A stretch of 64,000 nt of DNA from Porphyromonas canoris. Its GTDB lineage: Bacteria > Bacteroidota > Bacteroidia > Bacteroidales > Porphyromonadaceae. Below the pieces are notes generated by a model. The model saw only the letters and a program-made list of their open reading frames with translations, searched no databases and had not been told where the DNA came from. The number at the start of each line of letters is the position of its first letter. Position 1 is the stretch's first letter. Positions 44,700-53,632 of this stretch are shown in pieces. The stretch covers positions 37,261-101,260 of the forward strand of contig NZ_JQZV01000008.1 in assembly GCF_000769115.1 (NCBI RefSeq). The letters run 5' to 3'. The position numbers were made by a program, and so were the translations under genes.

Positions 44700-45371
44700 A
44701 TGTGTAGCGAGCAATCTTCCAAGCCTAAAAATGCCTATAAAAAAGGTATCCGGTTTTACGATAACTTCATTACGGGAAGCACTTGGTGGTCTCATCTCTA
44801 CATGAGCTGCCTCTGGCAGGTGGACGATAATAAGATAGCAAGAGAGGTAATGGGGATGATTCCCTCCGGTTTTTCCGGTCGCCTGCTGGATGTACCCTCC
44901 GGAACGCTGGTCTTTACTGCTTCTACCTATGCCGGTCTGCCCAATGCTTCTATCGTGGGAGTGGACTACTCTCGCGAGATGCTTGCTGTGGCAGAACAGA
45001 GAAAACAGGATATGGGACTCTCTCAACTCTCGTTGGAATGGGGAGATGTGGGGCAACTGCCGTATGAAGATGAGAGTTTCGATATAGTCCTTTGCATGAA
45101 CGGATTTCACGCTTTTCCCGATAAAGAGCGTGCTCTTGCCGAACTGTACAGAGTACTGAAGCCGGGAGGTTGCTTTCTTGGAAATTTCTACGTCAAGGGA
45201 GAAAGGAGGATCGGTGATGCTCTTGTACGTTTGGTACTGAACCGTAAGGGCGTTTTTGTCCCTCCTCATTTTACCAAGGAGGAGATGGAGGAGAAGTTTA
45301 AGTCTCTTTATAAAGGCGGAGTGGAGGTCAGCAACCACAACTCCATAATGGTATTCAGGTGTATCAAATAA
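44700..45371 (+). CDS. Class I SAM-dependent methyltransferase
   Basis: 223 residues with a Rossmann methyltransferase core: LLDVPSGTLVFTAS (motif I, with the glycine-rich loop altered), VGVDYSREMLAVAEQR, LSLEWGDVGQLPYEDESFDIVLCMNGFHAFPD and ALAELYRVLKPGGCFLG. The family resembles UbiE/quinone or small-molecule methyltransferases; the substrate cannot be assigned. It begins 30 bases after the CDF gene and ends at a terminator. Confidence 0.87.
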   Translation: MCSEQSSKPKNAYKKGIRFYDNFITGSTWWSHLYMSCLWQVDDNKIAREVMGMIPSGFSGRLLDVPSGTLVFTASTYAGLPNASIVGVDYSREMLAVAEQRKQDMGLSQLSLEWGDVGQLPYEDESFDIVLCMNGFHAFPDKERALAELYRVLKPGGCFLGNFYVKGERRIGDALVRLVLNRKGVFVPPHFTKEEMEEKFKSLYKGGVEVSNHNSIMVFRCIK

Positions 45372-45382
45372 GCAGATACGAG

Positions 45383-45416
45383 AAAAGGCATTCGAGAATT
45401 TCCGAATGCCTTTTTC
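45383..45416 (+). terminator. Terminator after the methyltransferase
   Basis: Perfect 12-base stem AAAAGGCATTCG (45383-45394) with 45403-45414 and five T. It may also serve the minus-strand small gene ending at 45443. Confidence 0.85.
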
Positions 45417-45442
45417 TGTTGAATAAATCGGATGGATTTTGT

Positions 45443-45673
45443 TTAAGGAGCTACACTTGTAGAAGCTGTCCTTAAATCTCCATCTTCAAATATAATTTTT
45501 ACCGTGAGTTCGTATTCCGGCAGATTCACGGGAGGGTTAATCCATCCCAAATAGGCTATCTCGCTTGAATGAAGACCGAACAGCTTGTATTTAGAATAGT
45601 CTATATCGGAAACCTTACCATATATCGGTTGTGAGGAGTTCTTTTCTATTCCCAAATCGTAAAGAAGGAACAT
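45443..45673 (-). CDS. Small hypothetical protein at the end of the Feo operon
   Basis: 76 residues starting 11 bases after the FeoB membrane-subunit stop codon. Sequence such as GLHSSEIAYLGWINPPVNLPEYELTVKIIFEDGD has coding character but no family I recognise; no signal peptide, membrane segment or FeoC-like helix-turn-helix is seen. It may be an accessory Feo protein or a degenerate remnant. Confidence 0.45.
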   Translation of the reverse strand: MFLLYDLGIEKNSSQPIYGKVSDIDYSKYKLFGLHSSEIAYLGWINPPVNLPEYELTVKIIFEDGDLRTASTSVAP

Positions 45674-45684
45674 TTAAGTTAAGT

Positions 45685-47103
45685 TCATGATAAAAAGAAA
45701 CGGGTAATTCCTGCCACTATTCCACAGAGTATAAAGCCAAAAGCAATGGGTATTAAGGCAGAGATGGTTGTCCACTTGATGCTCTTGGTCTCCTTGTATA
45801 TGGTATAGAGTGTGGTGCTACAAGGGTTGTGCAACAGACTGAAAAGCATAACGCAGATGGCTGTAAGCGGTGTCCATCCTCCGGCTCTTAATATGTTTTC
45901 GGTAATGCCTGCATTTTCGCCTTCAAAGAGTATTCCGGCACCATCTCCCAATCCGGAGAGTTCGGGTACCGTAAGTATAGTAAGCATAAGTATTGTCGGG
46001 ATGACAACTTCATTCGCAGGGATGGCTACGATGTAGGCAAGAAGAATAACTCCATTCAGACCAAAGAAAAGCCCAAACTCGTCAAAGAGATCCACAACAT
46101 GGGCTGCCAGACTGACATTCCCGATTTCGATGTTGCAAATCAGCCAAATGAGAGCTCCTGCCGGAGCCGCAAAAACAACTGCTCGTCCCAATACAACCAG
46201 TGTCCTGTCTACCAAAGAGGAGTAGAGTGTCTGCCAAAAACGTGGTGGACGATATGGTGGAAGTTCCAGGTTGAAAGTAGAGACTTCCCCCTTGAGTAGT
46301 GTCTTGCTAAGCAGGAAGCTACTGCCAAACATAAATACGATTCCCAAAAGGGCAACAGCCAATACCGACAAGATGGAGAGTGTGCCGGAGAGGCGGGCAG
46401 GAACTAAAGGGCCTATGAATATGGATGCCAAAAGTATTTGTGTCGGCCAACGCCCATTGCAGAGGGAAAAGTTGTTGGTGATTATTGCCAACAGCCTCTC
46501 TCTGGGGCTGTCTATAATACGAGTAGAGACTATTGCCGCAGCATTGCATCCGAATCCCATGGTCATTGTGAGTGCCTGTTTGCCGTGTGCTCCTGCTCTT
46601 TTGAAAAGTCCGTCCATGTTGAATGCCACTCTTGGGAGGTAGCCGAAATCTTCCAGAAGAGTAAACAGAGGAAAGAAGATAGCCATGGGAGGGAGCATCA
46701 CAGAGACAACCCATGCGGTAGTGAGATAGACGCCATCTATAAGGAATCCGGATAAAAGAGCAGGCAGAAAACTTTCGGTCCAACCTTTTAGGAGAGGGTA
46801 CAGTTTTCCCACAAGAAAAGAGGAGAGCAGCTGGGAGGGATAATTGCTCCCGACAATAGTAATCCAGAGAACTACGGCAAGAAGAGAAATCATAATGGGA
46901 TAACCCCATCGCTTGCTTGCCAATATCTTATCCAGTTTGGCATCAAACCCTCTTCTTTTATTGTTATCTTCGTACTTTATCGCTTCATTGCAGATATCCT
47001 CTGCATCGGCATATATAGCTTCGGAGACTTTATCGTGGAAGTCTTTTCCGACTTCCCACTTCCATTTGTTGGCTGTTTGTATAATAAGCTCTCTCTCTTT
47101 CAT
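45685..47103 (-). CDS. feoB: FeoB membrane (permease) subunit, split form
   Basis: Fe(II) permease part of FeoB, 472 residues. It starts with the helical linker that normally follows the GTPase ([16 protein letters not shown]...[14 protein letters not shown]) and has about eight membrane helices with the two Gate motifs: [27 protein letters not shown] and [15 protein letters not shown], then the FeoB core and [13 protein letters not shown] near the C-terminus. The GTPase part is a separate gene ending one base upstream. Removing a single base at the junction would fuse both into one frame of about 720 residues. Confidence 0.92.
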   Translation of the reverse strand: MKERELIIQTANKWKWEVGKDFHDKVSEAIYADAEDICNEAIKYEDNNKRRGFDAKLDKILASKRWGYPIMISLLAVVLWITIVGSNYPSQLLSSFLVGKLYPLLKGWTESFLPALLSGFLIDGVYLTTAWVVSVMLPPMAIFFPLFTLLEDFGYLPRVAFNMDGLFKRAGAHGKQALTMTMGFGCNAAAIVSTRIIDSPRERLLAIITNNFSLCNGRWPTQILLASIFIGPLVPARLSGTLSILSVLAVALLGIVFMFGSSFLLSKTLLKGEVSTFNLELPPYRPPRFWQTLYSSLVDRTLVVLGRAVVFAAPAGALIWLICNIEIGNVSLAAHVVDLFDEFGLFFGLNGVILLAYIVAIPANEVVIPTILMLTILTVPELSGLGDGAGILFEGENAGITENILRAGGWTPLTAICVMLFSLLHNPCSTTLYTIYKETKSIKWTTISALIPIAFGFILCGIVAGITRFFLS

Positions 47104-47104
47104 A

Positions 47105-47848
47105 TCATTGAAGTAGTATTTCTTCGTCTATCCATTTGCCGCTTCTTACAGCTTCTATAATCTTTGCGTCTCCCTCGATGAGTCTCATCGCAACCCATTT
47201 GGCATTGGGAAGATCGGGATAGACATTTTTTACTTCTTGCTCCACAGCCTCTATGGCTTCGGCTGCTTTTCCGCTAAGATTCTGTATTCGATGAGGCCGG
47301 CAGACAATATCTCCTTTAATAACCTGAGAAATGGTCTTGAGTAGAAGATCCAAGCCCTCTCCGCTTCTGGCTGAAACAAGTGCAACGGGTATGCCAAGCC
47401 TCCTTTCAAGTATTTTGGCATCTATCATAATCCCCATGGAGCGAGCTTCATCTATGAGATTGACAACCAAAATAGCATTCTCTGTTATTTCCAAGATTTG
47501 GAGAGTTAGGTTCAGATTACGCTCCAAACGGGTTGCGTCTGCAACGATAATCGTAGCGTCCGGCTGACCGAAGAGAATAAAGTTGCGTGCAATCTCTTCA
47601 TCCTCGCTACGAGAAAAAAGGGAATAAGTACCGGGTAAGTCCACAATGCGATACTTCTCTCCTTCATAGGTATAACTCCCTTCGGCTCTTGCTACGGTCT
47701 TTCCGGGCCAATTGCCTGTATGCTGATGGAGTCCTGTAAGACCATTGAAGAGAGTACTCTTACCGGTATTGGGATTACCGGCAAGGGCTATGGTGTACTT
47801 GGCTCCAATGGTATTCGAGCCTCCTTGAAGTACATTTTGTCTTTTCAT
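47105..47848 (-). CDS. feoB: FeoB GTPase subunit, split form
   Basis: Soluble regulatory part of the ferrous iron transporter, 247 residues. G motifs: G1 [17 protein letters not shown]3 DLPGTYSL, G4 NLID and G5 SARSGEGL; a GDI-like helical region follows ([31 protein letters not shown]). It ends in TGA, one base before the ATG of the membrane subunit, so translation is probably coupled. Its start overlaps the DtxR-FeoA gene by four bases. Confidence 0.92.
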   Translation of the reverse strand: MKRQNVLQGGSNTIGAKYTIALAGNPNTGKSTLFNGLTGLHQHTGNWPGKTVARAEGSYTYEGEKYRIVDLPGTYSLFSRSEDEEIARNFILFGQPDATIIVADATRLERNLNLTLQILEITENAILVVNLIDEARSMGIMIDAKILERRLGIPVALVSARSGEGLDLLLKTISQVIKGDIVCRPHRIQNLSGKAAEAIEAVEQEVKNVYPDLPNAKWVAMRLIEGDAKIIEAVRSGKWIDEEILLQ

Positions 47849-48615
47849 GACTGCTCTACCTTGTCTATATAAATATAGCCTGCTTGCTCTTTGCGCAATG
47901 CGATGGCAGTGTTTCGTACTAAAAAGGCTTTTGTCTCTCCGGTCGGGCTACAGAGATATAGTCTCACAAGAGAGCCTTTCACAAATCCAAGATCCAACAG
48001 ACGTTTTCTTCTGTCTCCTGCCAATTGGTAGCCAAGACCTTTTACTTTGGCAACCTCTCCAAATTCAAGATCCCATAATGAACTATTGCCTTTGGGAGTA
48101 ATATCATACTTATAAGGAGGAGCTATTGGAATCTCTTCGTTTGGCTGAGGTATTGGGGAGCCATGTGGGTCGTACTTGGGGTGATGAAGACTTACAGAGA
48201 GCTCTTCCAACTTCTGAGGAGAGAGTTTGTGTTCCATTTTCTCTGCAAGCTTATGCCACTCCTCTGATGAGTATCCTGTCTTTTCGGCAAGATAGGTCTC
48301 GTATAGCCTGTGTGCTCTGGAGAGGTGTTGCCCCATATTTTTACCTGCATCGGTAAGAGTGAATGTCTTATAGTCGAGAGTTGTCAGCCATCCTCGCTTG
48401 GTTGCCTTCAATAAGAAAGATTGCGCTTCCTCCTCTCTGATATTCCAGAAAGAAGTAGCACAATCCAACGTGATGCACTCCATCTGTTTGGAGTACATTT
48501 TTTTCATAAGATCTTCAAGAGGAACGTCTTCCTTCTTGGAGATAAAGAGACTTCTCCTGAGCCAGACTATATATATCAGGCTCAGAAGAAGTAAGAGTAT
48601 GAGTACTATTGTCAT
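47845..48615 (-). CDS. Membrane-anchored DtxR-like / FeoA fusion protein
   Basis: 256 residues in three parts. An N-terminal membrane helix ([17 protein letters not shown]) is followed by a DtxR/MntR-like winged helix and dimerisation region (about 35-165: [42 protein letters not shown], then [29 protein letters not shown], as in DtxR proteins). The last part (about 180-250) is a FeoA-type SH3 domain ([20 protein letters not shown]). A metal-dependent repressor tethered to the membrane and fused to FeoA would couple sensing and transport; whether it still binds DNA is unknown. Both flanks overlap neighbours by four bases. Confidence 0.8.
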   Translation of the reverse strand: MTIVLILLLLLSLIYIVWLRRSLFISKKEDVPLEDLMKKMYSKQMECITLDCATSFWNIREEEAQSFLLKATKRGWLTTLDYKTFTLTDAGKNMGQHLSRAHRLYETYLAEKTGYSSEEWHKLAEKMEHKLSPQKLEELSVSLHHPKYDPHGSPIPQPNEEIPIAPPYKYDITPKGNSSLWDLEFGEVAKVKGLGYQLAGDRRKRLLDLGFVKGSLVRLYLCSPTGETKAFLVRNTAIALRKEQAGYIYIDKVEQS

Positions 48616-49490
48616 TTAACTTCGATCACGAGGTACTGGCTTAAACTCCAGAACTCTTTTGTGTTCTTAATGTTTAGAGTAAGATTACCGTCGGAACCCT
48701 TATCCAATGAGTATGAACTTGCAGGGTGTTTAGTGTGGAGTACAGCCTTTTTCTCAAATAGAGGAATGGTGTGAAGCTCTCTCCGGTCCATCTTGATGAA
48801 GTAATCTTTGTTGAAACCTTCTGCCAAAACTTTTGGAGAGGAGAAGATAGATCCTCCGGTAAGGATTTTGTGTTCCTTAAGTTCCGAAGATGTTCCGAAG
48901 CAATAGAACACTGCATTAAGAGCAGCATCTTGTTGTGCAATAGCTGCTTGTTGTGCTGCATTTTCTTGAGCAAGGACATCCACATTTTGAGCAGATCTCA
49001 CAAGTGCACTATCAAGCTGTTCTATTTTGACGTCTCTCATTGCAAGTTCATTACGAAGAGCAACGAGTTCGCTCTCTTTTCTCTGAATTTCATCGGTCAT
49101 TCTCTTGATCTTGCTGCCCAAAAGTTTTGCCGCTGCAGAGTTTTTCTTCAGCTGCTCATTGAGAAGTTCGATCTTTTCTCTATTCTCTTTAAGAGTGCTT
49201 GCAACCAACTGCATGTTATTCTTAATCTGTTCACGAGTAGAAGCAGTAAGCTCACCACTTTTGTGTTTGATCGCAACAAAGTTTTCTGCTGCACGAATCT
49301 CTTCAAAGCTTTGTTCTACCTCATTGATTACGGTTAGCATTTCTTCCAGATTGCTTTCAGTTGTTCTGGATACCATTTCCAAGGAATCATATTTCGCTTG
49401 CAGGTTCTTATATGCGGAAGAATGCTTTCCACAAGAAGAGACAAGAGTCATTGCGCAAATAGCGAGAGTAATAAATGCTGTTTTTTTCAT
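48612..49490 (-). CDS. Coiled-coil lipoprotein (Cbp1-type) heading the Feo operon
   Basis: 292 residues from ATG at 49490: lipoprotein signal with lipobox LVSSC (Cys near 20), about 150 residues of coiled coil (KNLQAKYDSLEMVSRT...KRMTDEIQRKESELVALRNELAMRDVKIEQLDSALV) and a C-terminal globular domain (NAVFYCFGTSSELKEHKIL, GFNKDYFIKMDRRELHTIPLF). This pattern is widespread in Bacteroidota and has been named a Cbp1-family collagen-binding adhesin in databases (from memory); I would not assume adhesion. Its stop overlaps the DtxR-FeoA start (ATGA), which is unusual for an adhesin. Confidence 0.75.
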   Translation of the reverse strand: MKKTAFITLAICAMTLVSSCGKHSSAYKNLQAKYDSLEMVSRTTESNLEEMLTVINEVEQSFEEIRAAENFVAIKHKSGELTASTREQIKNNMQLVASTLKENREKIELLNEQLKKNSAAAKLLGSKIKRMTDEIQRKESELVALRNELAMRDVKIEQLDSALVRSAQNVDVLAQENAAQQAAIAQQDAALNAVFYCFGTSSELKEHKILTGGSIFSSPKVLAEGFNKDYFIKMDRRELHTIPLFEKKAVLHTKHPASSYSLDKGSDGNLTLNIKNTKEFWSLSQYLVIEVK

Positions 49491-49540
49491 ATTCAAATCT
49501 GTTTTAAAGTGATCTTTTCACTTGTTGGACATGAAGGAGA

Positions 49541-50254
49541 TTAAGACTCCTTATACTTATTCTTATGTACACGCTCCGGAGTGGGAGAGGGAGCAATAAG
49601 CACTACAATCTCACCACGAGGCGGTTGATTTCTAAAATATTCACACAATTCTGAGGATGTCCCTCTATGGTACTCCTCATGTATTTTTGATATTTCCCGT
49701 ACTACTACGACTTCTCTTCCCGGTTCAAGAAGTATTGATAGCTGCTCTAATAGCTTTACCAATCTTGTTGGAGCCTCATATAAAATGGTTGTAGTTGTAC
49801 GCTTGGAAATATCTTCCAAAAGAGTTTGCCTTCCTTTTTTCTGTGGTAGAAAACCCTCGAACGAGAATCTGTCACAAGGTAAGCCGGAGGCAACAAGAGC
49901 AGGAACAAAGGCCGTGGCACCGGGAAGACACTCAACCTTAAGATTCAGCAGTAAGCATTCCCGTACCAAAATAAATCCCGGATCTGAAATCCCCGGTGTT
50001 CCTGCATCAGAGACCAAAACTACTTTTTGCCCATCCGCGATGGCAGTAGCTATGGACTTTGCCGTAGTATGCTCATTGTGCATGTGATGGCTACGAAGTT
50101 CTCTCGGAGAGATCTCGAAATGGCGTAGAAGTTTAAGTGTTGTTCGAGTATCTTCCGCAAGCACGACGTCGGCTTCTCTAAGCAGTCTCAAGGCTCTCAG
50201 AGTAATATCTTCCAAATTCCCAATAGGGGTTGGTATGATAGTCAGCCATCCCAT
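49541..50254 (-). CDS. rsmI: 16S rRNA 2'-O-ribose methyltransferase RsmI
   Basis: Methylates C1402 of 16S rRNA with SAM. The 237 residues match the tetrapyrrole-methylase-type RsmI family: PIGNLEDITLRAL, VVLAEDTRTTLKLL, LVSDAGTPGISDPG and LPGATAFVPALVASGLP. It precedes the Cbp1-type gene by 50 bases on the same strand and follows a coiled-coil gene by 12 bases. Confidence 0.96.
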   Translation of the reverse strand: MGWLTIIPTPIGNLEDITLRALRLLREADVVLAEDTRTTLKLLRHFEISPRELRSHHMHNEHTTAKSIATAIADGQKVVLVSDAGTPGISDPGFILVRECLLLNLKVECLPGATAFVPALVASGLPCDRFSFEGFLPQKKGRQTLLEDISKRTTTTILYEAPTRLVKLLEQLSILLEPGREVVVVREISKIHEEYHRGTSSELCEYFRNQPPRGEIVVLIAPSPTPERVHKNKYKES

Positions 50255-50266
50255 TTTGCAAAAGTT

Positions 50267-50725
50267 TTATGCGTAATATCTTTCCACTATTTCAAGAAAC
50301 GCTTTTGCTGCCGGTTCATCCGTTTTTACCCAAGGATAGTTAGCTGCAAGATGTTTTGTTGCAGAAGAGAAGTCTGCCAAATGAGTCAGTGTATCCAACT
50401 CACTTTCAATCAAACTTTCGCTATCCAAGAATAGCTCTCTTCGGAAGTAAAAATAGTCAAACATACTGATGTACTCCCTCAGAGGGTTTACAACCTCCTT
50501 TTTTATGCTGTTAGCAATGGTTGGTTTCTCAACCTGACTTGTCGTAGCTTTAGGAATGAACATAACATCAGAAGCCGAAGTTTCTTCTTCGATTTGTCTT
50601 TCTTCTTGTATCTCACTATCTGCCCTCTTTAGCTCTGCCTTGAGAGCATCAAGCTTGTGAGACAAATCGGTAATAAGATCTTCTATCTGTTCAATATAAC
50701 GTTCTATGTTTTTGTTAGATACCAT
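50267..50725 (-). CDS. Hypothetical coiled-coil protein
   Basis: 152 residues, unrecognised. Residues 1-50 are a charged coiled coil (NIERYIEQIEDLITDLSHKLDALKAELKRADSE), a flexible stretch follows, then a helical C-terminal region (FDYFYFRRELFLDSESLIESELDTLTHLADFSSATKHLAANYPWVKTDEPAAKAFLEIVERYY). No signal peptide. Its ATG directly abuts the stop codon of the upstream lipoprotein gene, and rsmI follows after 12 bases. Confidence 0.7.
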   Translation of the reverse strand: MVSNKNIERYIEQIEDLITDLSHKLDALKAELKRADSEIQEERQIEEETSASDVMFIPKATTSQVEKPTIANSIKKEVVNPLREYISMFDYFYFRRELFLDSESLIESELDTLTHLADFSSATKHLAANYPWVKTDEPAAKAFLEIVERYYA

Positions 50726-51664
50726 TTATAAGACATTGAAATGTATAATAAACTTCCTGTTTCTGCTGTCGAAAGGTGCGGCTTCTTTCATGATTCGGGC
50801 AATATGCAGTTCGGTTGGAGAGAACCACGCATAGCTGAACTGGTACTCATTCGTCACACCTTCTGCTATCTCTGTCATTGATATAGGAAGATGCTTAGGC
50901 TCTTTCAGGGCTTCTGACAGCACATTATATGTATGAAGACCTAAAGATGGATTTAGCCCAAAAACAGGGGAAATTGCCCAGAAAACTCCAGGTCTGATAT
51001 TGTTGACACTCACATCCAGACTCTGAACCTCTTGATATCGCAGAACAATCTTTCTTGAAGATATATGGGGGATATTTTTGTTTTCTGTCTTATTGGTTAC
51101 CGTGTAAGAACTCAATTTCCCTTTGATGTCCCAATCCATAGCAATATCATGCAAGCTATTAGAGATAAGAGTCGGTTTAGAGTTATCCTGTCCTTCAATC
51201 TTGGAAGTTTCATGTCCAAGCATATGAGGAATTCTGGTTATGTTTTCTGCAAACTTAACCTCGTATCCCGAATAGACTCCATCTGCTCCTTTTTGCAGCG
51301 AAGCGGTGAGATATGGCTTTGTCTCATTGAGCTTTTTTATATTAGGAATGGTTCTTATCTCTACTTTATCCTCTCCTGATCTTACATAACTAAGGGTTGT
51401 ATGATACTTGATGTCCGGACGAAACAGATCGAGAATATTTGTATTTTCCAATGATAGGTGTCCTTCTTTCCACAATTGTTCTTGCACAAATATCGGAGTA
51501 TCATCTGAAAAAAGATATTCACGAATCACTACGGATGAGATGTTAAGAGTCTCGGGAGGTGGAACGGGATTTGGGGTCGGATCCGGACCTTTCCCCCCCA
51601 AACAACCGGATAAGAGGGAAGTGGCAAACAGCAATCCAACCAGTCTAATAAAGTTTGTGTTCAT
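50726..51664 (-). CDS. Hypothetical lipoprotein
   Basis: 312 residues. Lipoprotein signal (LVGLLFATSLLSGC, Cys near residue 21), a Gly/Pro/Asp linker (GGKGPDPTPNPVPPPE) as in surface-exposed lipoproteins, then a mostly beta-type domain of unknown family that resembles DUF4929/BACON-neighbouring Bacteroidota lipoproteins only loosely. It abuts the coiled-coil gene without a gap. Confidence 0.65.
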   Translation of the reverse strand: MNTNFIRLVGLLFATSLLSGCLGGKGPDPTPNPVPPPETLNISSVVIREYLFSDDTPIFVQEQLWKEGHLSLENTNILDLFRPDIKYHTTLSYVRSGEDKVEIRTIPNIKKLNETKPYLTASLQKGADGVYSGYEVKFAENITRIPHMLGHETSKIEGQDNSKPTLISNSLHDIAMDWDIKGKLSSYTVTNKTENKNIPHISSRKIVLRYQEVQSLDVSVNNIRPGVFWAISPVFGLNPSLGLHTYNVLSEALKEPKHLPISMTEIAEGVTNEYQFSYAWFSPTELHIARIMKEAAPFDSRNRKFIIHFNVL

Positions 51665-51707
51665 AGTGCTTTTATGGTTTTTAGATTGGTAATAGTGTAA
51701 CCAAGTT

Positions 51708-52172
51708 TTACAAAGAAGACCCTTCGGTTGGGAGGGGATCTGTTATCGTGTCATTCTTAGACTCTCCGGATAAACTCCCTTTTCCTCTCTTACATATTAC
51801 AAGAGAGTCATAGAATCTCCTGCTTTTCTCTTCTATTTCCGGTGTGAGGTTGTCATTAACCAACTTCAGAACTAAAGTTGCCACGGCAAGGTCATCCGTA
51901 AAGCCGAGAATCGGGATCAACATATCCGGAATAATATCTATCGGGAGAATGAAGTATCCTAAAGCTCCGGAGATGTAAATCTTCTTTGCTATGGGGGTAG
52001 AAGGTGCTTTCATGACATAGTAAAGCCGTATCATAGGAAGCAAAACACTCTCTCCAACAAGATGTTTCACCTGCAAAAGCTTCTTTCCCCAATTGCCTTC
52101 CGAGAAGTGAGATGCATAGCTTTTGATATCGCGTAAGCCCTTTATAGCCATCTTTGCATGTGATAGTTTCAT
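51708..52172 (-). CDS. DUF1232 (YkvA-like) membrane protein
   Basis: 154 residues from MKLSHAK (52172). The DUF1232 motif YISGALGYFILPIDIIPDMLIPILGFTDDLAV lies near residues 80-115; these short amphipathic proteins are found in many bacteria with no defined role. A TACCTTTG -7 box 25 bases upstream supports this start over one 22 codons earlier that overlaps radC. Confidence 0.8.
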   Translation of the reverse strand: MKLSHAKMAIKGLRDIKSYASHFSEGNWGKKLLQVKHLVGESVLLPMIRLYYVMKAPSTPIAKKIYISGALGYFILPIDIIPDMLIPILGFTDDLAVATLVLKLVNDNLTPEIEEKSRRFYDSLVICKRGKGSLSGESKNDTITDPLPTEGSSL

Positions 52173-52196
52173 AGCTTTTTTGCGTTCTATACACCC

Positions 52197-52204
52197 CAAA
52201 GGTA
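52197..52204 (-). promoter_or_regulatory. -7 box for the DUF1232 gene
   Basis: Reverse-strand TACCTTTG, 25 bases before the ATG at 52172. No -33 box seen. Confidence 0.4.
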
Positions 52205-52215
52205 AGAAAAATCTT

Positions 52216-52941
52216 CTATAGTAATCCCTCTTCTGCATAGCTATAATATCCGTAGTCAGAGTAGATGAGGTGGTCGGATAGCTTAATTCCGATTGTTTGG
52301 CACGCTTTATTTAAGGATTGTGTGAGTTGATCATCCGCAGAAGATGGTAGTAGAGATCCACTGGGATGGTTGTGTACGAGTATTATACCGGTCGCATTAT
52401 GGTACAAAGCCTTTTTGAGGATAACCCTTATATCCGCCACCGATTCAGTCATTCCTCCGGTAGATATTTCCAAAGGTGGAATCGTAAGTTTCTGACTGAT
52501 GTTGAAGCATAATAGCCAAACACTTTCCGTAGCTAAACCAAAGAGGTATCGTTTCATATAGTTATAGACCTTTTGGCTGTCGTTCAATATCTCTTCCTTT
52601 GCTCTGTAAAACTCTTTGTCTTTTTCCAGACGCACTCCAAGCTCTAATGCTGCCAATATCTTTGCTAATTTTGCAGGACCTATTCCTCTTATCTTACTGT
52701 CCGATACACGCTCGGCGTGGGTTTTATACATGGAATAGAGGTTGTTGTCATGACTCTTCAAGATATTTCGAGCCATCTCTATTACATTTTGCTCTTTTGT
52801 CCCCGTATTAAGGATGAGCGCAAGAAGCTCCGTTGTGTCCAGATTTTTTACTCCATATCTGAGGAGTTTTTCTCTTGGACGCTCCTCTTCCAACATCTCT
52901 TTTACTTTCAGATGAAGGTTGGTTTTCTCCTGATTAAACAT
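52216..52941 (-). CDS. radC: DNA repair protein RadC family (JAB/MPN domain)
   Basis: 241 residues from MFNQEK (52941). Starts with the family N-terminus (EERPREKLLRYGVKNLDTTELLALIL), an HhH-like region (IRGIGPAKLAKILAALELG) and the metal-binding JAB motif HNHPSGSLLPSSADDQLT. Despite the name, a repair role is not established; it may be a metalloprotease-like enzyme. The upstream in-frame start would fall inside the efp terminator, so it is rejected. Confidence 0.9.
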   Translation of the reverse strand: MFNQEKTNLHLKVKEMLEEERPREKLLRYGVKNLDTTELLALILNTGTKEQNVIEMARNILKSHDNNLYSMYKTHAERVSDSKIRGIGPAKLAKILAALELGVRLEKDKEFYRAKEEILNDSQKVYNYMKRYLFGLATESVWLLCFNISQKLTIPPLEISTGGMTESVADIRVILKKALYHNATGIILVHNHPSGSLLPSSADDQLTQSLNKACQTIGIKLSDHLIYSDYGYYSYAEEGLL

Positions 52942-52967
52942 AAGGAATACGCTAAGTGGTAAAAAGA

Positions 52968-53012
52968 AAATGACATCTGCCTTCGTATTTTGTGTAAAGG
53001 CAGATGTCATTT
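52968..53012 (-). terminator. Terminator after efp
   Basis: Perfect 16-base stem AAATGACATCTGCCTT (52968-52983) with 52997-53012, followed on the minus strand by TTCTTTTTACC. Confidence 0.85.
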
Positions 53013-53029
53013 ATACTATTGGAGCACTT

Positions 53030-53596
53030 TTATTCTTTAGCTCTACTTACATACGAGCCGTCACGAGTGTCTATCACAATCTTTTCTCCTTCTGTTATGA
53101 ATAGAGGAACACGAACCGTAGCACCTGTTTCTACCGTTGCAGGCTTTAGAGCATTTGTTGCGGTATCTCCTTTAACACCGGGTTCTGTGTATGTTATTTC
53201 AAGGATAACATGGGGTGGAAGTTCACAGGTTAGTATTGTCTCATTACCTGCATGTACCATAGCTTCTACCATATCTCCTTCTTTCAGAAACTCCACACCG
53301 GAAATGGTCTCTCCCGGAATTTGAATCTGCTCAAATGTTTCAGGGTGCATGAAGTTATATCCCATATCATCCTTATAAAGGTATTGGTATGGTCTGCGTT
53401 CGATACGCACTTCTTCTACTTTTACACCTGAGTTCCAAGTTTTCTCCAATACTCTTCCGTTAGAAAGGTTTTTAAGCTTTGTACGTACAAAAGCAGGACC
53501 CTTGCCTGGTTTCACATGGAGAAATTCTACGATCGTAAAGTACACACCATCAATGTCAAGGCACATACCATTGCGAAAATCTGCTGTTGTTGCCAT
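53030..53596 (-). CDS. efp: Elongation factor P
   Basis: Relieves ribosome stalling at polyproline stretches. The 188 residues have the three-barrel EF-P fold: [17 protein letters not shown], the modification-loop region [17 protein letters not shown] (Lys expected at the tip) and [32 protein letters not shown]. It is the last gene of the minus-strand run prfB-fucosidase-efp before a terminator. Confidence 0.97.
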   Translation of the reverse strand: MATTADFRNGMCLDIDGVYFTIVEFLHVKPGKGPAFVRTKLKNLSNGRVLEKTWNSGVKVEEVRIERRPYQYLYKDDMGYNFMHPETFEQIQIPGETISGVEFLKEGDMVEAMVHAGNETILTCELPPHVILEITYTEPGVKGDTATNALKPATVETGATVRVPLFITEGEKIVIDTRDGSYVSRAKE

Positions 53597-53632
53597 TCTT
53601 CTAAATAAGTATTTAATGTTATTATTCTATTT

